From Pachyseris speciosa (Eukaryota; Cnidaria; Anthozoa; Scleractinia; Pachyseridae), in NCBI GenBank assembly GCA_016490735.1, contig JAEMWC010000103.1, positions 284,501 through 348,500 on the forward strand: a stretch of 64,000 bases of DNA. The letters run 5' to 3'. Made by a program: the position numbers and the translations under genes. The notes under the pieces were generated by a model. The model was not told the DNA's origin and did not search any database. It worked only from the letters and a program-made list of their open reading frames with translations. Shown here in pieces: positions 21,601 to 33,400 of the stretch (its first letter is position 1; every line of letters begins with the position of its first letter).

Positions 21601-22142
21601 CTTATAAAATCAGGCGGTTCGCTCTTATCAATGACATCGAAGATGGTGGACTTAGGATGCTAGACATCCAATCAATGATGCTGGCACAGAGGGTGATGTT
21701 ACTAAAAAGATTTGTAGATGAAGAAAACAGTAGTTCCTGGAAGTTAATATTAGATTACTTTCTCTCTCCAGTAGGTGGAAAATTAAATCTTAAGTGTAAT
21801 TTTGATACCCGAAAGTTACTTGTCTACCTTCCTGCCTTTTATAAAGAGTGTCGGTACTAAATGCCTCTCCAATACGTACATATGGGGACGGTGTGCATCA
21901 AGTTATTTGGAATAACAAGAATATAACTGTTTAAAAGCTCTAAATCTCTGAAAAACACTTCTTTTCTAAAGGAATTGTTACAATCGGTGACCTCCTTTCT
22001 GACGAAGTAGTCTTTCTAAAGGGTGCTAACGTATTAAATGCGAATCTCTCTCCATTAGAGCGTTTTCAATTAATGAGTATTGTTGATGCAGTCCCTGGTG
22101 AATGGAGGTAGATCATTAGACAAAATATACAACATCTCCCTT

Positions 22143-22589
22143 CAGGGGCACCCAACGAGCCAAATCAACCAAAAGCTGTAGAAAGGCATTTTTGAGTGCC
22201 TTATGGTGTTTGAAGTCTGTTTAAAAGAGATGTTTTCATAAGCTAGAAAAAGTTCATCTGTTCGGATTCCCTAGCTGAAATTTTAATTGCCCGAAAATGT
22301 TAGGGAACAAAATCTTCCTTTGAGAAAATGCAAGCTGAAATGAACTTTCCACGAGCTTTCTAGGGAACTGTTTTCTTTCCGAAAATGCTAGTTGACGTTT
22401 TTGACTGCCAAAAACAGCAATTACGACCTTTCCGAAAACCTCAGGGGCTATGATTTCCCAATTTCGAATCTTTTAGGCCACGTTTTAGTTACGAAAATCC
22501 GAGTGCACTCTTTAATCGACGCCGAAAGCACAAGGCGAATTACCTCCACCGAACAGATATCTAACGAAACTTGTCGTTGGGTGCCCCTG
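22143..22589. mobile_element. 447-bp MITE with CAGGGGCACC termini
   Basis: Begins CAGGGGCACCCAACGA at 22143 and ends with its exact reverse complement at 22589. TCCCTT flanks both sides (22137-22142 and 22590-22595). hAT-like ends are plausible, though an exact 8-bp duplication is not seen. It splits the C-terminal part of the L1-like pseudogene and lies in the 1.4 kb absent from copy B. Confidence 0.8.
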
Positions 22590-22799
22590 TCCCTTCACAT
22601 ATCAGTGACAAAATTTATTTAAAGATGGAACACTCTGAGGTAGCTCTGTCAAAGGTCTCATCCAAATTGCTTTACACCGCTTTAAAAAGTAAAAAACAAG
22701 TGCCTCCAACTGCTGAAAAGAAGTTCCAGGAGAAATTTCCGCAACTTCAAACTGATTGGAGCGAACTACCATTGTTGTTAGTTATCTTTGTCTTGGCGC

Positions 22800-23515
22800 A
22801 CTAAAAAGAAGAGCCAAATATATTTCTTAATTTTTTTCGGAATAGATTTGTTTTTAAAAATTAATGAAATATTTATTGTCGTTATGACGCCATTGTCAAG
22901 AGTAATTAATTTTTGCTTGTCTTTGGTTTTCCAAATCTCTTTCGTTCAGATTTAATTTGTTTGTACCAACTTTTTTTTATGAATAGTGTTCATTTTTATG
23001 TCTCTTATGAAGATGATGGTCAATGACATTTTTCGAGCACCTCTTTAAATTATCAATTCAGTATCGTGTGGAATATTAGGCCAGTCTCAAACGTCGTGCT
23101 ACTGCCGTGTCGAACTCAATTCGTTTTCCCGGATTTTGCTTCATACCACGGCTGGTCAATGTTTTGATCACGGCACCCGACGACTCTGAGTAAGAGATTT
23201 GGCAACAGGTTTTTATTCGACGGAATTAAATTCGACGTCTGAAACCAAGTCGTGCTGGAGTCATGCGACAGTCGAGCCAGCTAAGTAAGATAGTAGGACG
23301 ATATTTGAAACGTGCCTTACTTACAAAACCGTCTAACTTCCAATCCACACAATTAGCTCCTGACAGAAAATATGAAGATACTGGGTTTTAAACAACAGTG
23401 CTCCTGATTAATCACCGGAAGTAGAAACGAATTGATAGCTAATTTGTTTTTTCTTTGGTGTGATTTTATTTGCATATACTGTTGACTGTTGGCTCCTCCC
23501 CTCTTACAACAAATT
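22800..23515. other. No recognisable gene
   Basis: AT-rich, probably the L1-like 3' region followed by unassigned repeat; copy B rejoins copy A at 23177. Confidence 0.45.
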
Positions 23516-23516
23516 G

Positions 23517-24234
23517 ACGCTAAATTGTAGGCAATAATTACTAGATTTCAAAGTGATATAACATTTAAGTGTACAAAAAATGGATATCATCATCGCCTAT
23601 TTTCGCCACCCAGATTTTGGGTGGTCACGTGATCAGGTCCAACCAGGGTCTCTCTCTCTCGGCGACAAGGGAGGAAAAGAGAGAGAGCCTGGGTTCGAGG
23701 TTGGGCGCAGCCATTTTGGATTTGATGACGTGTAATGGTTGCCCTATTGCAACCTCGAACCCAGGCTCTCTCTCTTTTCCTCCCATGTCGTCGAGAGAGA
23801 GACCCTGGTTGGACCTGATCACGTGACCACCCAAAATCTGGGTGGTAAAAAAATTTGTTGGTAGCGAGGGGTGGCAAAGTCAAGAAAATGTTGCTGTGAC
23901 AATTGACCCACCCTCCCTGCGGGATTGCTGTTTTTGCTAGTCACGTGATCAGGTCCAACTAGGGTCTCTCTCTTTCTCGACAACCAGGGAGGAAAAGAGA
24001 GAGAGCCTGGATTCGAGGTTGGCCCTATTGTTTAACACAAAGGATTTTCGCTTCATTTGCTTCCTGATAATAGCTGCAACTATTACACGTCATCAACTCT
24101 AAAACGGCCGTTCCCGGGAAATTTGAAAGCGGAAATAGGTGACAATGATATCGATTTTTTTGTACACTTAAATGTTATATCCACATTTCAAAACAACATT
24201 TGGAAGCTAGTAATTATTTCCAACAATTTAGCGT
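23517..24234. mobile_element. Composite hairpin element (outer TIR MITE plus inner inverted arms)
   Basis: Outer ends ACGCTAAATTGTAGGCAATA (left) and its inverted relative ending near 24234, each followed inward by TAACATTTAAGTGTACAAAA. Inside, 23609-23706 and 23743-23846 form about 100-bp inverted arms rich in GGTCTCTCTCTC and CCTGGGTTCGAGGTTG. A third arm copy lies at 23940-24035. Copy B carries the same structure at 49018-49557 but is cut at its right side. Confidence 0.8.
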
Positions 24235-24581
24235 GAAGACTGGAGGATCCCTTTAAGAACCTCTGGCTGTTTTTGATCAGTTTTGATCGGTTGCCAGTAA
24301 CAAATTGCGCTATTTGGCAGCTGTCAGTTAAATTTTAAGCCGTGTGTCAATTGTCAGTAAACCGGCTCATCTAGACCCTTTATAAATCATGACTTCATAC
24401 GCTGTATCTAACCAGGATCTGACGGATATTAACAATTTACCGGGAGGATAGCAAGGGTACAGGGGACAAACAGGTAGGTAACAGGAGAGATATCGGCGAC
24501 ATGGATCAGAGCACGGGATCAGAGCACAAATTATATCCCATTACAACATGGCTGTTAAATTCGTGTAGTCAAATTCAACAG

Positions 24582-24807
24582 ACCATTTTACAGTTCTTTG
24601 CTCAGCACCCTGGCCTTTGATTGAATGCGAGGCTAGGGTGACCTTGTTTTGATACAAACCTACTTGCTTTTCTTATAGAAATAATATTATGCTGATTAAA
24701 CACTAGTTAGCGTAAGAAAACATGATTTACATAAGAAACGTAGGTAGGTTTGTATCAAAACTAGGTCACCCCCAGCCTCGCTTTCACCGACAACTGTAAA
24801 ATGATCT
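24582..24807. mobile_element. Hairpin MITE (about 226 bp)
   Basis: Arms starting AGACCATTTTACAGTT and ending AACTGTAAAATGATCT, with GATACAAACCTAC / GTAGGTTTGTATC inside each arm. Confidence 0.8.
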
Positions 24808-24911
24808 ATTGCGCGAGCGTGCTTCATATTCCTATTGTGCACGCTGATGACGTAGCAGAGGGAATTTCTCTTTATACAATATTTAAACTACCACGCTGAA
24901 AATGTTATAAA

Positions 24912-25089
24912 ACAATTGGTTCATGCGCCAGCTGTGCGTTAATCGAGATATGAAGTTTGGAGAGCACTCTAGAAGCTAGAGTTGCTTTCGTTTACGCCTC
25001 GAGCAACTCTTACGCATCTTTCGTGCTCTCCAAACTTCCCGCGTGCTTCATATCTCCATGAACGCACGCTGACGCATGAACCAATTGTT
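24912..25089. mobile_element. Hairpin MITE (about 178 bp)
   Basis: Arms AACAATTGGTTCATGCGCCA and TGCGCAT-like reverse ending GCATGAACCAATTGTT. GATATGAAG and CTCCAAAC blocks are also mirrored. Confidence 0.8.
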
Positions 25090-25491
25090 AATTTATAAAC
25101 AAAACCCAGTACCGGAACGTACCGCAAAACGAATATTTCTTGAGTTCCGCATGTCGGTAAAACAGGTTGATAAAAGCGCCGAGATTTAAGTTCAAGAATG
25201 CCTTTCAAAGAGTGATTTCGTGATTAGTGCATGTACAACCATAACTCGATGTAAACAGACCATCAAAGCTGAAAAACGGCCTTACAACATATTTTTTATT
25301 TTCGAAAAGAGGAATTGTTGCGTTGAGCTTTGTGCAGTTGTTACAATGTTTTCAACATATCTGGCTTTTGTTCGAGGAGAATTTAAAGTTTTTTCTGTAC
25401 ACGAGGGAACGATACGAAAATTACACGTACACTTTTCTCACCCATTCACTTCCTTTAGCAAAAAATAATGACTGATCAATTACATCATTGA

Positions 25492-25787
25492 TTCCCTGCT
25501 AGCAGAGGCCTCTTTTCCTTGTATTCAGCTTGCGGAAGAAAAGAGACCTCTGCCATGGGTCAAACGGTCTGTGTTGAGCATGCGTTGTGGTTTCTTAGCG
25601 ACCGAACCATCATGTGATGTTTTTTAGCGAGTCACAGTTCAGCAAACAATACAAGGAGCATGCGTGTTAAAACATCCGTCCACGACCTCGGACGGCGGCT
25701 TGCTCAAAGACCGTTTCCACCCATAGCAGAGGTCTCTTTTCTCCCGCACACTGAATACAAATAAAAGGGGCCTCTGCTAGCAGGGAA
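25492..25787. mobile_element. Mutator-like MITE with a 9-bp target duplication (296 bp)
   Basis: Begins TTCCCTGCTAGCAGAGGCC and ends with the reverse complement GGCCTCTGCTAGCAGGGAA. The exact 9-bp CATCATTGA flanks it at 25483-25491 and 25788-25796. Nine-base duplications are the hallmark of MULE transposition. A second inverted pair (AGAGACCTCTGC / GCAGAGGTCTCT) lies inside. Confidence 0.85.
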
Positions 25788-25946
25788 CATCATTGAGTAA
25801 TCAATTGGTAATAAACGGCTATATTCAATAAGATATCATGCTTGTTTTAGCAAACTAAAAAAGCGCTACTCGCTTTTTTCAAGTTCATTTGATCTCTAGT
25901 TTCTCACACTGAGCTGCACTCACGAGTGTAGGAAAACGAAGACCGA

Positions 25947-25949
<3 letters not shown>

Positions 25950-25981
<32 letters not shown>

Positions 25982-26063
25982 GAGTGAGTGAGTGAGTGAG
26001 TGAGTGAGTGAGTGAGTGAGTGAGTGAGTGAGTGAGTGAGTGAGTGAGTAGTAAGTAAGTAAC
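25950..26063 (+). repeat. (AAGT)n/(GAGT)n tract, 3' tail of the adjoining retroposon
   Basis: About 28 tetranucleotide units, AAGT then GAGT then AAGT, directly at the 3' end of the minus-strand RT relic at 26064-26925. Confidence 0.9.
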
Positions 26064-26925
26064 TTTATTCATGTGTTAGTCGTTCTAGCTTTCGCTAATT
26101 GGTGACACAATTTATAAGTTAAAAACTAAAATACATCTATATACAAATTAGGATTTAAAAAAGAATGACTAAGATTCCTATAGAATTTGCGAATAAAATC
26201 TAGAGAAAAGTCTATTCACATCCTAAGAACATAAATATATTGTCAGCTTGTGCATAAATTACAATTCCTGCATCCTTCATTTTCGATCAACATCGCCAAG
26301 TCTTTCTTCCTTATTTGTCGTTTAAAAGAGTTTAACTGCTCAAGGTACGCTCCTCCTTTGTCAGCTTATACCACAACATTGGCCCTAAATATTTCAAGGA
26401 ATGCTTCCCATACTTAATACTGGTAGCATTAAAACTGTGATGGATCATTACTAAATTTTATTAGTTAATACCTTTTTGGTTCAAAGTTTTTGGTGAAGTT
26501 TGAAAAACCTTTTCAACATAACAGGTTACCATAGAACACATAACCTGGTTAAAAATTTATTTTAGCCTTTTGACAATCAAAATCGTCTATGTCCTGTAAC
26601 CTTCGGTTATACAGGGTTGGCAAGTTAGCCTGCGTAAGTAACTTCTCATATGAGTCTGATTTCCTATTAAATACCATTCGTAGAGCTCTCTCCTGTAGCC
26701 TTTCCAGTTTACGCCTATCTGATGCTCTCAGAAATGCCAGGCAGTGCTGCAGTACGTGAGATGAGGTAAAATAGCTGCCTTAAATAGTTGCAATTTGGCA
26801 TGGGTATGGTCTAGCCAATCAAAACAGACGCAACAGCACAGTAAGCCCGCCAAGTACGGGAAAATTCGCGCTTGCAGTCGGTTTTGGTTTTGCTTCTCAT
26901 CGGCTGGGAAATAATTAGATAGCAA
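26064..26925 (-). pseudogene. CR1/L2-like RT C-terminal remnant
   Basis: Minus-strand translation in shifting frames reads AILPHLTYCSTAWHF, RKLERLQERALRMVFN and LPTLYNRRLQDI, the standard C-terminal RT blocks of CR1/L2-type elements. Later codons hold several stops. Upstream of 26790 it is replaced by sequence related to the TAGAGCG MITE. The 3' end abuts the AAGT tract. Dead and 5' truncated. Confidence 0.6.
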
Positions 26926-27256
26926 ACTACCTCTGAAAAAAAAAAATGGTCAACGGTGATAGCCTGTGGTCGAGCAACGCCGCGCAAGCTATTGTGCCGG
27001 TATTCTTTATGGGGATGCGAACTACCAAAATGCCGAAATACGTGAGTTGCTATTTTTCCTTATTTTACAGAACTCGAAAAGAGCAAAGTCTTTCGCCGTG
27101 TTTATTTACCAGTATACCTCCTTGTCTCCCCAATCAATCCCACAACCGCTTGCGCGACCACTCTTGATTTCAGTTTTCCCCAATTGCAACTGAGTGAGCT
27201 GAAAAGCTTCTTTTGCTTTAGGGGTCGTAGAACACACAGAAGGCCAAAGAGGTGGT

Positions 27257-27451
27257 ATGGCTTCAAGGAAGTTTTTTCGAAACAAGCGTTGTCTTGCAGT
27301 ATTCGCAGCAGCATTGGTGGTAGGGGCGTTTATTGCTTTCTTGACAGTTCAGCTTCGTCCAAGCAAGTATGAAACGGCAGACTCTACTTTTGCAAAGATT
27401 CAAGCTGAAATGCCAGGGAGACTTAATCTGCTAAAAGGCAAGAACTTTGAT
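27257..27451 (+). CDS. MGAT4: MGAT4 exon 1 (signal anchor and stem)
   Basis: ATG at 27257, 65 codons, ending in phase 0 before the donor GTAAGG at 27452. MASRKFFRNKR is the basic tail and CLAVFAAALVVGAFIAFLTV the anchor. The frame stays open to 27565, but the donor is strong and downstream residues look non-conserved. Confidence 0.8.
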
Positions 27452-30400
27452 GTAAGGTTTAATTTAAGACACAGCGACCAGTCACGTAATCAAAAAACGA
27501 AAATTCACAAAACAGAGTGTGCTAGCGGTCGCCTGCGGGGGTGGTTGGTCGCTTACGAGCGGTAAGATAGGTTGGACTGTATTTTGCGTTTGAGGAAACT
27601 TATCATTGAAAGCCTAGCCTCCCTGTGCTTAATTGTGGCCACAGTCTGCGCCCAGGATACCACATGTTTTCCCGATATTTTTTACGTCAACATGAAGAAG
27701 AATTAAGTTTTTATTTTTCGGGAAATTATTTGGGCGAAAGAATGTGCATCTCAAAGTTACACTGGCTGTTGCTGGTTGCAAAACGAGGAAGTAAGTTTTC
27801 CATTTTTTTTTGCCGCAATTTTTCCTTTTCCGTACAAAAGGGTGACGTTTAAACATGCAGTTTTTCAGTCATGACAAATTGATAAAGAGAGTAAAATGTG
27901 AGCGCATTTCATCATTACGCCATGGAAAACGCGCAATACAAATTCATAACTATTATTGTAATTATTGATAATTTTAGTCTCTGAACAATAAGATATAACA
28001 TTGTCGAAATTACTTGACAGATTATTATATGCGAAGGTGAGCTAAAGTTTACTTCCCTGTAATGTTAGGCGTTATGACCAGGTCAATAATTGCTCTTCTT
28101 TGTGAGTCAGCCAGGGGGGACTAAATGAGGACTAATCCCCCACTTCCTCTCCTTGTACAGGTTTGCTTCGTGCAAACCTGTCCTTTATACTGATATAAAA
28201 TACCTTTCACCTCAATATCGGAAGAACAGAAAAACTGCAATTCACCTTAAAATCAAAATAAATAATTTGCTTGGACTTTTTTGGGCCTGGGCTGCCAAGA
28301 GTTTTTCTTCCTCTTCCTCTTTCAGCTGATCTGTGCTGTTAATTACTTCCAGAGTCTCCAAACGTGCTGCAGAGACATTCCTTGTGTCCAGAGGATTACA
28401 TCATGAAGAGTTCTAGGGTCACCAAGTTGGGAAGATATCCAAACATAAAACGTAAGTTTTCTTCTCTTGGCGATCTCTTGCGTGAAATCTAACTTGTTTG
28501 TTCGTCCAGTCACGGCGAACCCGCTCAAAAGAAAGCTACAAGTTAAAACTTGTGAGAACTTTGAAACTTGATAAGACTGAAATTACTCAAGTAGAAGAAC
28601 CTTTTTATAGGCATTGTGTGTTTCTTGCCTGAAATGTAATTTGAAGGCGCACTGCTGTAGCTGCTTATCTCCTCGAGGCAAGACCGTTTCTGTTTCGGAA
28701 CGTGATATATAGTAAGGAAGACTGCGCACGTGCAACGTCTGTAATAATCAGAGACTGATGAGGCTTTTGAAGAAAAAAGTTAATTGATAAAAATTAACAA
28801 CTGAGTAAAAACACTTGGTGAAATTGATACCACGGAGCCCCAGAGATCAACACATCCCCCGCGTGCGAAAATAAACTTAAGACAACAATACCACTTGTTC
28901 ACCACCGCCGACCGGTTAGCTCTGTTGGTAGAGCACCGGACTACCGTGCGGGAGGTCGCGGGTTCAAAACCCGGCCAGACCAACACTCAGGGTTTTTAAG
29001 GATTCTGTGGGACCGGCGTTAAAGAACCCACACACTGTTCGAAAAGAGTAGGGGACGTAGTTCCCGGTGTGGTGGTCTATCTCTCATCTGATGGTTGGGT
29101 TGGTAAATTCTCGGAGAAATAAGCTCTATAAGCTATACTCTAAAATCCGATGGTAAATAAAGTATTTTAATTTTTTTCTGAAGCATCTCAGCGGGCTGGA
29201 ATCCTTAATCCTTGAATCTGATTGGCTAATAATGCGCTCCCAGCCGGTCCGGCTTTTTTCCATCCGGACCGGCTTGCCGGGTCCGGAATTGGCGGGAAAT
29301 CTTGAAGTAAAATTATTTTACTACACCAGCGCGACGAAACGTCGGATTTTTCCTCTTAAAATACAAAGAAAGGAAAACATCAGCAATGGATTAAAAGCAC
29401 TGGTTATTTCTCAAAACGGCGCGTATTCACTTGATTTTGTTGACAACACTGAGCTGGTTTGCTGTTTGTCGCCGGAGTTTTTGTTTTTCTTGAACTGTTA
29501 ACATGCCGTTAACTTAAAACGACTAACTGCAGAGCAGTCTTTTGAACTCAGTTTTTCGGATGAAATCCGTTATTTTCTTTGGAGTTCTATTTTCTAATCT
29601 CGTTCCATTTTGCTTCATTTAAGAAAATATGATTCGTAGCCAGAAAATGGTTAAACAAACACATCGCAACGCGTTTTTCTTGGGTAGTTTTCTTATTTTA
29701 GCATTGATTTGTGAAGTTCTTTTGAAGAAGTGTAACGAAGATTAATACTTGAAATGATAAGATATGAAGGAAGAGACTGAGATGTTTAAATATTTTTCAC
29801 TTAAGGTATTCCTCGTGTTTTACGAACTTTCGTTAAAACCGAATTTGTATGATTTCGTTGTCAACAACACAAAGCAATTAATATATTTGTTTGAGTTTTT
29901 CAAAGATCATTGTTTAGTTTGTTTAATGTGTATATGATGACATCACCAAAATGGCGTCCTGGCACAATTTTGGTCCCTTGAGTTTCCCCTGAAAGAGGAT
30001 AGACAGAGCAATCAGAAATGGCGTCGGTTGAAATGTGCCGAAGAAATCTGCATTCGAAGTCGAACTGTCGCTCCTAAATTGAGCTCGTAAAGGCTCACAT
30101 GCTACGAAGCAAAAGGAAATTTGAGGTAGGTAAGATTTTTTTTAGCCAAAAAAAAAAAATTCTATCTATCTTCCTGTACGGCAACCCCTCTGAGGAGGAT
30201 TATTTGCCGGGCGATCAGTAAATAAAATACATATGTGAAAATGACTAATAATAAATAAATAAATAAATAAATAAATAAATATTGTGGTATCCTCTGATGA
30301 TTGGGCTTCAAACATATCTGAGGCATCAGGTATTGTCTTAGAAATAAATAATTTCAAACAAGGAGCAGTTGTTGTGTTAGAGATCTTTTTCATCTTAACC

Positions 30401-33400
30401 ATAATAGTTCCATGAATGAGATGCATACTGACTGAGTTGTCTTGGATGGGGCGAGGTTGGAACTCCTTGTCTTGGAGGGCGAGGGTATAACTGGGAGTGC
30501 TTGTCAAACCGAAACCACAAGACTTATTTTACAACCTTTTAAGAAAGAGACCACAGCAGTTATGACAGGAATGTTCCTAATTCTCCAAATAGGTACCGAG
30601 CTACCCGCTGAAAAGATATGCTTTCAATTTTCAGCAGTTTGTTTCAAAACATTCAATAAGCGTCTACATGTACATGTACATCAACTTTTTTCATGAGATT
30701 CCACCCCTCCTCCTTTTATGCAATTGGTATACTACAACAGCCACAAGTAATTTCATGGACTATTTGCTTTAATAAATGATTGTTAAAACTGCTACTGCAG
30801 TAGTTTTTCCAAAAAAAAGCAAAAAGCAATTCAATATAACAGAAACAATAGCACATACTGAGATGCCATGTAGAGCTATGTATTTTGACGGTCCATATAG
30901 CTTCAATAAACATTAACAAACTGACGAGGGCCATTGATTGATCATCCATACAATATCAGCTGTCACTCTTCTTCTTCAGCAACAAAGATCTCTACGCTCT
31001 TGTCAGAAATAAATGATATTTTACTCTGTTTCTGGCCGGTGGGTACGTTATTTTCCTCTTTCTCGGTGAGTTGCGGCATCGGTTTAGGACTATCACCATA
31101 GTGCAATCTCTTTCCTCTAAGGATTATCAACGGAGAACCGACGGTTACTGTTCGTCCCAACGCAGCTCAAAAGTTCCAAAGAAATAAGCAGGCTGATGGA
31201 GGGGCTTACATCCCGGCAACGTCCACGCGAGAACAAAGAAGCTGTGCTCGATAGAGTCCGCACGTTCTTAGCGGAGTGCGAGAATGGAGAGCTGATGTCA
31301 ATCAATATCGAAACTTAGAACATGCAATGATTCATGACGTACAAATCCAGAATTAAATGTTGTTTCTCGTTAAACAAGACGCTCTATGAGCGTTTACTCG
31401 GGATACGTTTGTGATGCAGAAGCCGGACGCACGCTTTCTGATTCTCGAAAACTATCCGGCTACGGGTTTGCTTTTGGGTTCGCACAAAGCCTTTTTGTTC
31501 ACGTACGAGAAAAGCGCGTTTAAACTGTTTTGAGAGTTGCTACCATATTCGTTGTCAGCTGTCGTTGTTTACCTCCAAATGAAGTGGCAACATCTGTAGT
31601 CTACTCTGGCTCTCTCGAAGCATTTTTTCTCCCTGCTAAGCTTGAAAACATTCGCACAGACACTTCTCTTAACATATTGTTCAGAACTTGAAAACACAAG
31701 GCGAATCTTTTCCGCGTATGTGACATGTTTCTCAGAAGCAATCCAGATGTCACGCATTGTAAAAAGCTCGAAATTCAAACTGCTCTATTTTCAAAACAAA
31801 GCGTGTTACTTGGCTGAAAACAGGCCAGCAGATATATCCTTAAAATATCATTTACCTGATGAAGATAAAAAATCTAAATGTTTAATTTTAGTGTTTCCTG
31901 ACTTCACGTGAAAACCAAGAATTCGCAAACTTATCTCTAAATATAGAATCGTCACAGCCATCGAGATAAGTTATCACCCGGATCAAATTACATCAAAACA
32001 ACTTTGCGATTTCCTAAATATAGAACTGTTACAACGTGCTACTTCGAGTCGATACTCACAGCACGTGCGAGGCTTCCAACCTTTTCTTAAACTCGGCAAA
32101 CCTTTTCACTGTACTGTATTAAAATCTAGCTTCAAAAACTTTACAAAGATATGTGCAGGAAAATTTGTTCAGACGGTCGAAGTGAATTGTTTAACCTTGA
32201 GTGTTTTTCTTACGGTCACGTATTAAGTGGAAAGTATCACATTACAAAAACAAGACGCTCTATGAGCGTTTACTCGGGATACGTTTGTGTTGCAGAAACC
32301 GGACGCCCGCTTTCTGATTCTCGAAAACTATCCGGCTACGGGTTTGCTTTTGGGTTCGCACAAAGCCTTTTTGTTCACGTACGAGAAAAGCGCGTTAAAC
32401 TGTTTTGAGAGTTGCTACCATATTCGTTGTCAGCTGTCGTTGTTTACCTCCAAATGAAGTGGCAACATCTGTAGTCTACTCTGGCTCTCTCGAAGCATTT
32501 TTTCTCCCTGCTAAGCTTGAAAACATTCGCACAGACACTTCTCTTAACATATTGTTCAGAACTTGAAAACACAAGGCGAATCTTTTCCGCGTATGTGACA
32601 TGTTTCTCAGAAGCAATCCAGATGTCACGCAATGTAAAAAGCTCGAAATTCAAACTGCTCTATTTTCAAAACAAAGCGTGTTACTTGGCTGAAAACAGGC
32701 CAGCAGATATATCCTTAAAATATCATTTACCTGATGAAGTTAAAAAATCTAAATGTTTAATTTTAGTGTTTCCTGACTTCAAGTGAAAACCAAGAATTCG
32801 CAAACTTATCTCTAAATATAGAATCGTCACAGCCATCGAGATAAGTTATCACCCGGATCAAATTACATCAAAACAACTTTGCCATTTCCTAAATATAGAA
32901 CTGTTACAACGTGCTAATTCGAGTCGATACTCACAGCACGTGCGAGGCTTCCAACCTTTTCTTAAACTCGGCATACCTTTTCACTGTACTGTATTAAAAT
33001 CTAGCTTCAAAACTTTACATCTAAATGTTTAATTTTAGTGTTTCTTGACATCACGTGAAAACAAGAATTCGCAAACTTATCTCTAAATATAGAACGTCAC
33101 AAACATTGAGATATGATATCATCCGGATCAAATTACATCAAAACAACTTTGCGATTTCCTAAATATAGAACTATCACAACGTGCTAATTCGAGTCGATAC
33201 TCACAGCACGTGCGAGGCTTCCAACCTTTTCTTAAACTCGGCAAGCCTTTTCACGCGGACAAACTGTACTGTATTAAAATCTAGCTTCAAAAACTTTACA
33301 AAGATATGTGCAGGAAAATTTGTTCAGACGGTCGAAGTGAATTGTTTAACCTTGAGTGTTTTTCTTACGGTCACGTATTAAGTGGAAAGTATCACATTAC

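Larger units (their letters stand above)
20229..22800 (+). pseudogene. L1/Tx1-like retrotransposon ORF2 remnant (copy A)
   Basis: Discontinuous RT blocks follow in order: FEKNKTPGNDGLTVEFY (20400-20460, fingers), AIDFEKAFDSLNH (about 20645-20685), GNPLSPILFILAIEV (about 20835-20875), an FADDMT-like motif with a frameshift (about 20950), IVFDYHTPSRMK and KGLTLIGRIQI (21150-21270), ALINDIEDGGLRMLDI (from 21622), and MEHSEVALSKVSSKLLY (from 22626). These are L1/Tx1-type ORF2 motifs. Stops, frameshifts and two MITE insertions (21403-21600 and 22143-22589) make it dead. The N-terminal endonuclease is missing. Confidence 0.75.
15355..24063. repeat. Large direct duplication, copy A
   Basis: Matches 42293-49557 (copy B) in the same orientation with an almost constant offset of about 26.94 kb from 15,600 to 21,780. 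Only scattered mismatches and tiny indels were noticed. Copy A has about 1.4 kb (21785-23176) that copy B lacks at 48691. The first 250 bp of A are clearly more diverged from B and C than the rest. The unit includes PLE 3' sequence, a foldback element, an L1/Tx1-like pseudogene and hairpin MITEs. Confidence 0.95.

Noticed and set aside
23569..23883. Overlapping frames on both strands at 23.6-23.9 kb and 49.1-49.6 kb
   Set aside because: They are read-throughs of the inverted hairpin arms rich in CTCTCT; the same peptide appears from both arms.
27625..27852. Extra MGAT4 exon near 27.7 kb (a GTAAGT follows 27789)
   Set aside because: No suitable acceptor or family-like residues were seen, and the three-exon model is already in frame.
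28909..28984. Functional tRNA gene
   Set aside because: A and B boxes are present, but the acceptor and anticodon arms do not fold and a SINE body follows.
31858..31885. Hammerhead ribozyme in the tandem array
   Set aside because: CTGATGA and a short stem occur, but the GAAA box is missing (AAATG instead).
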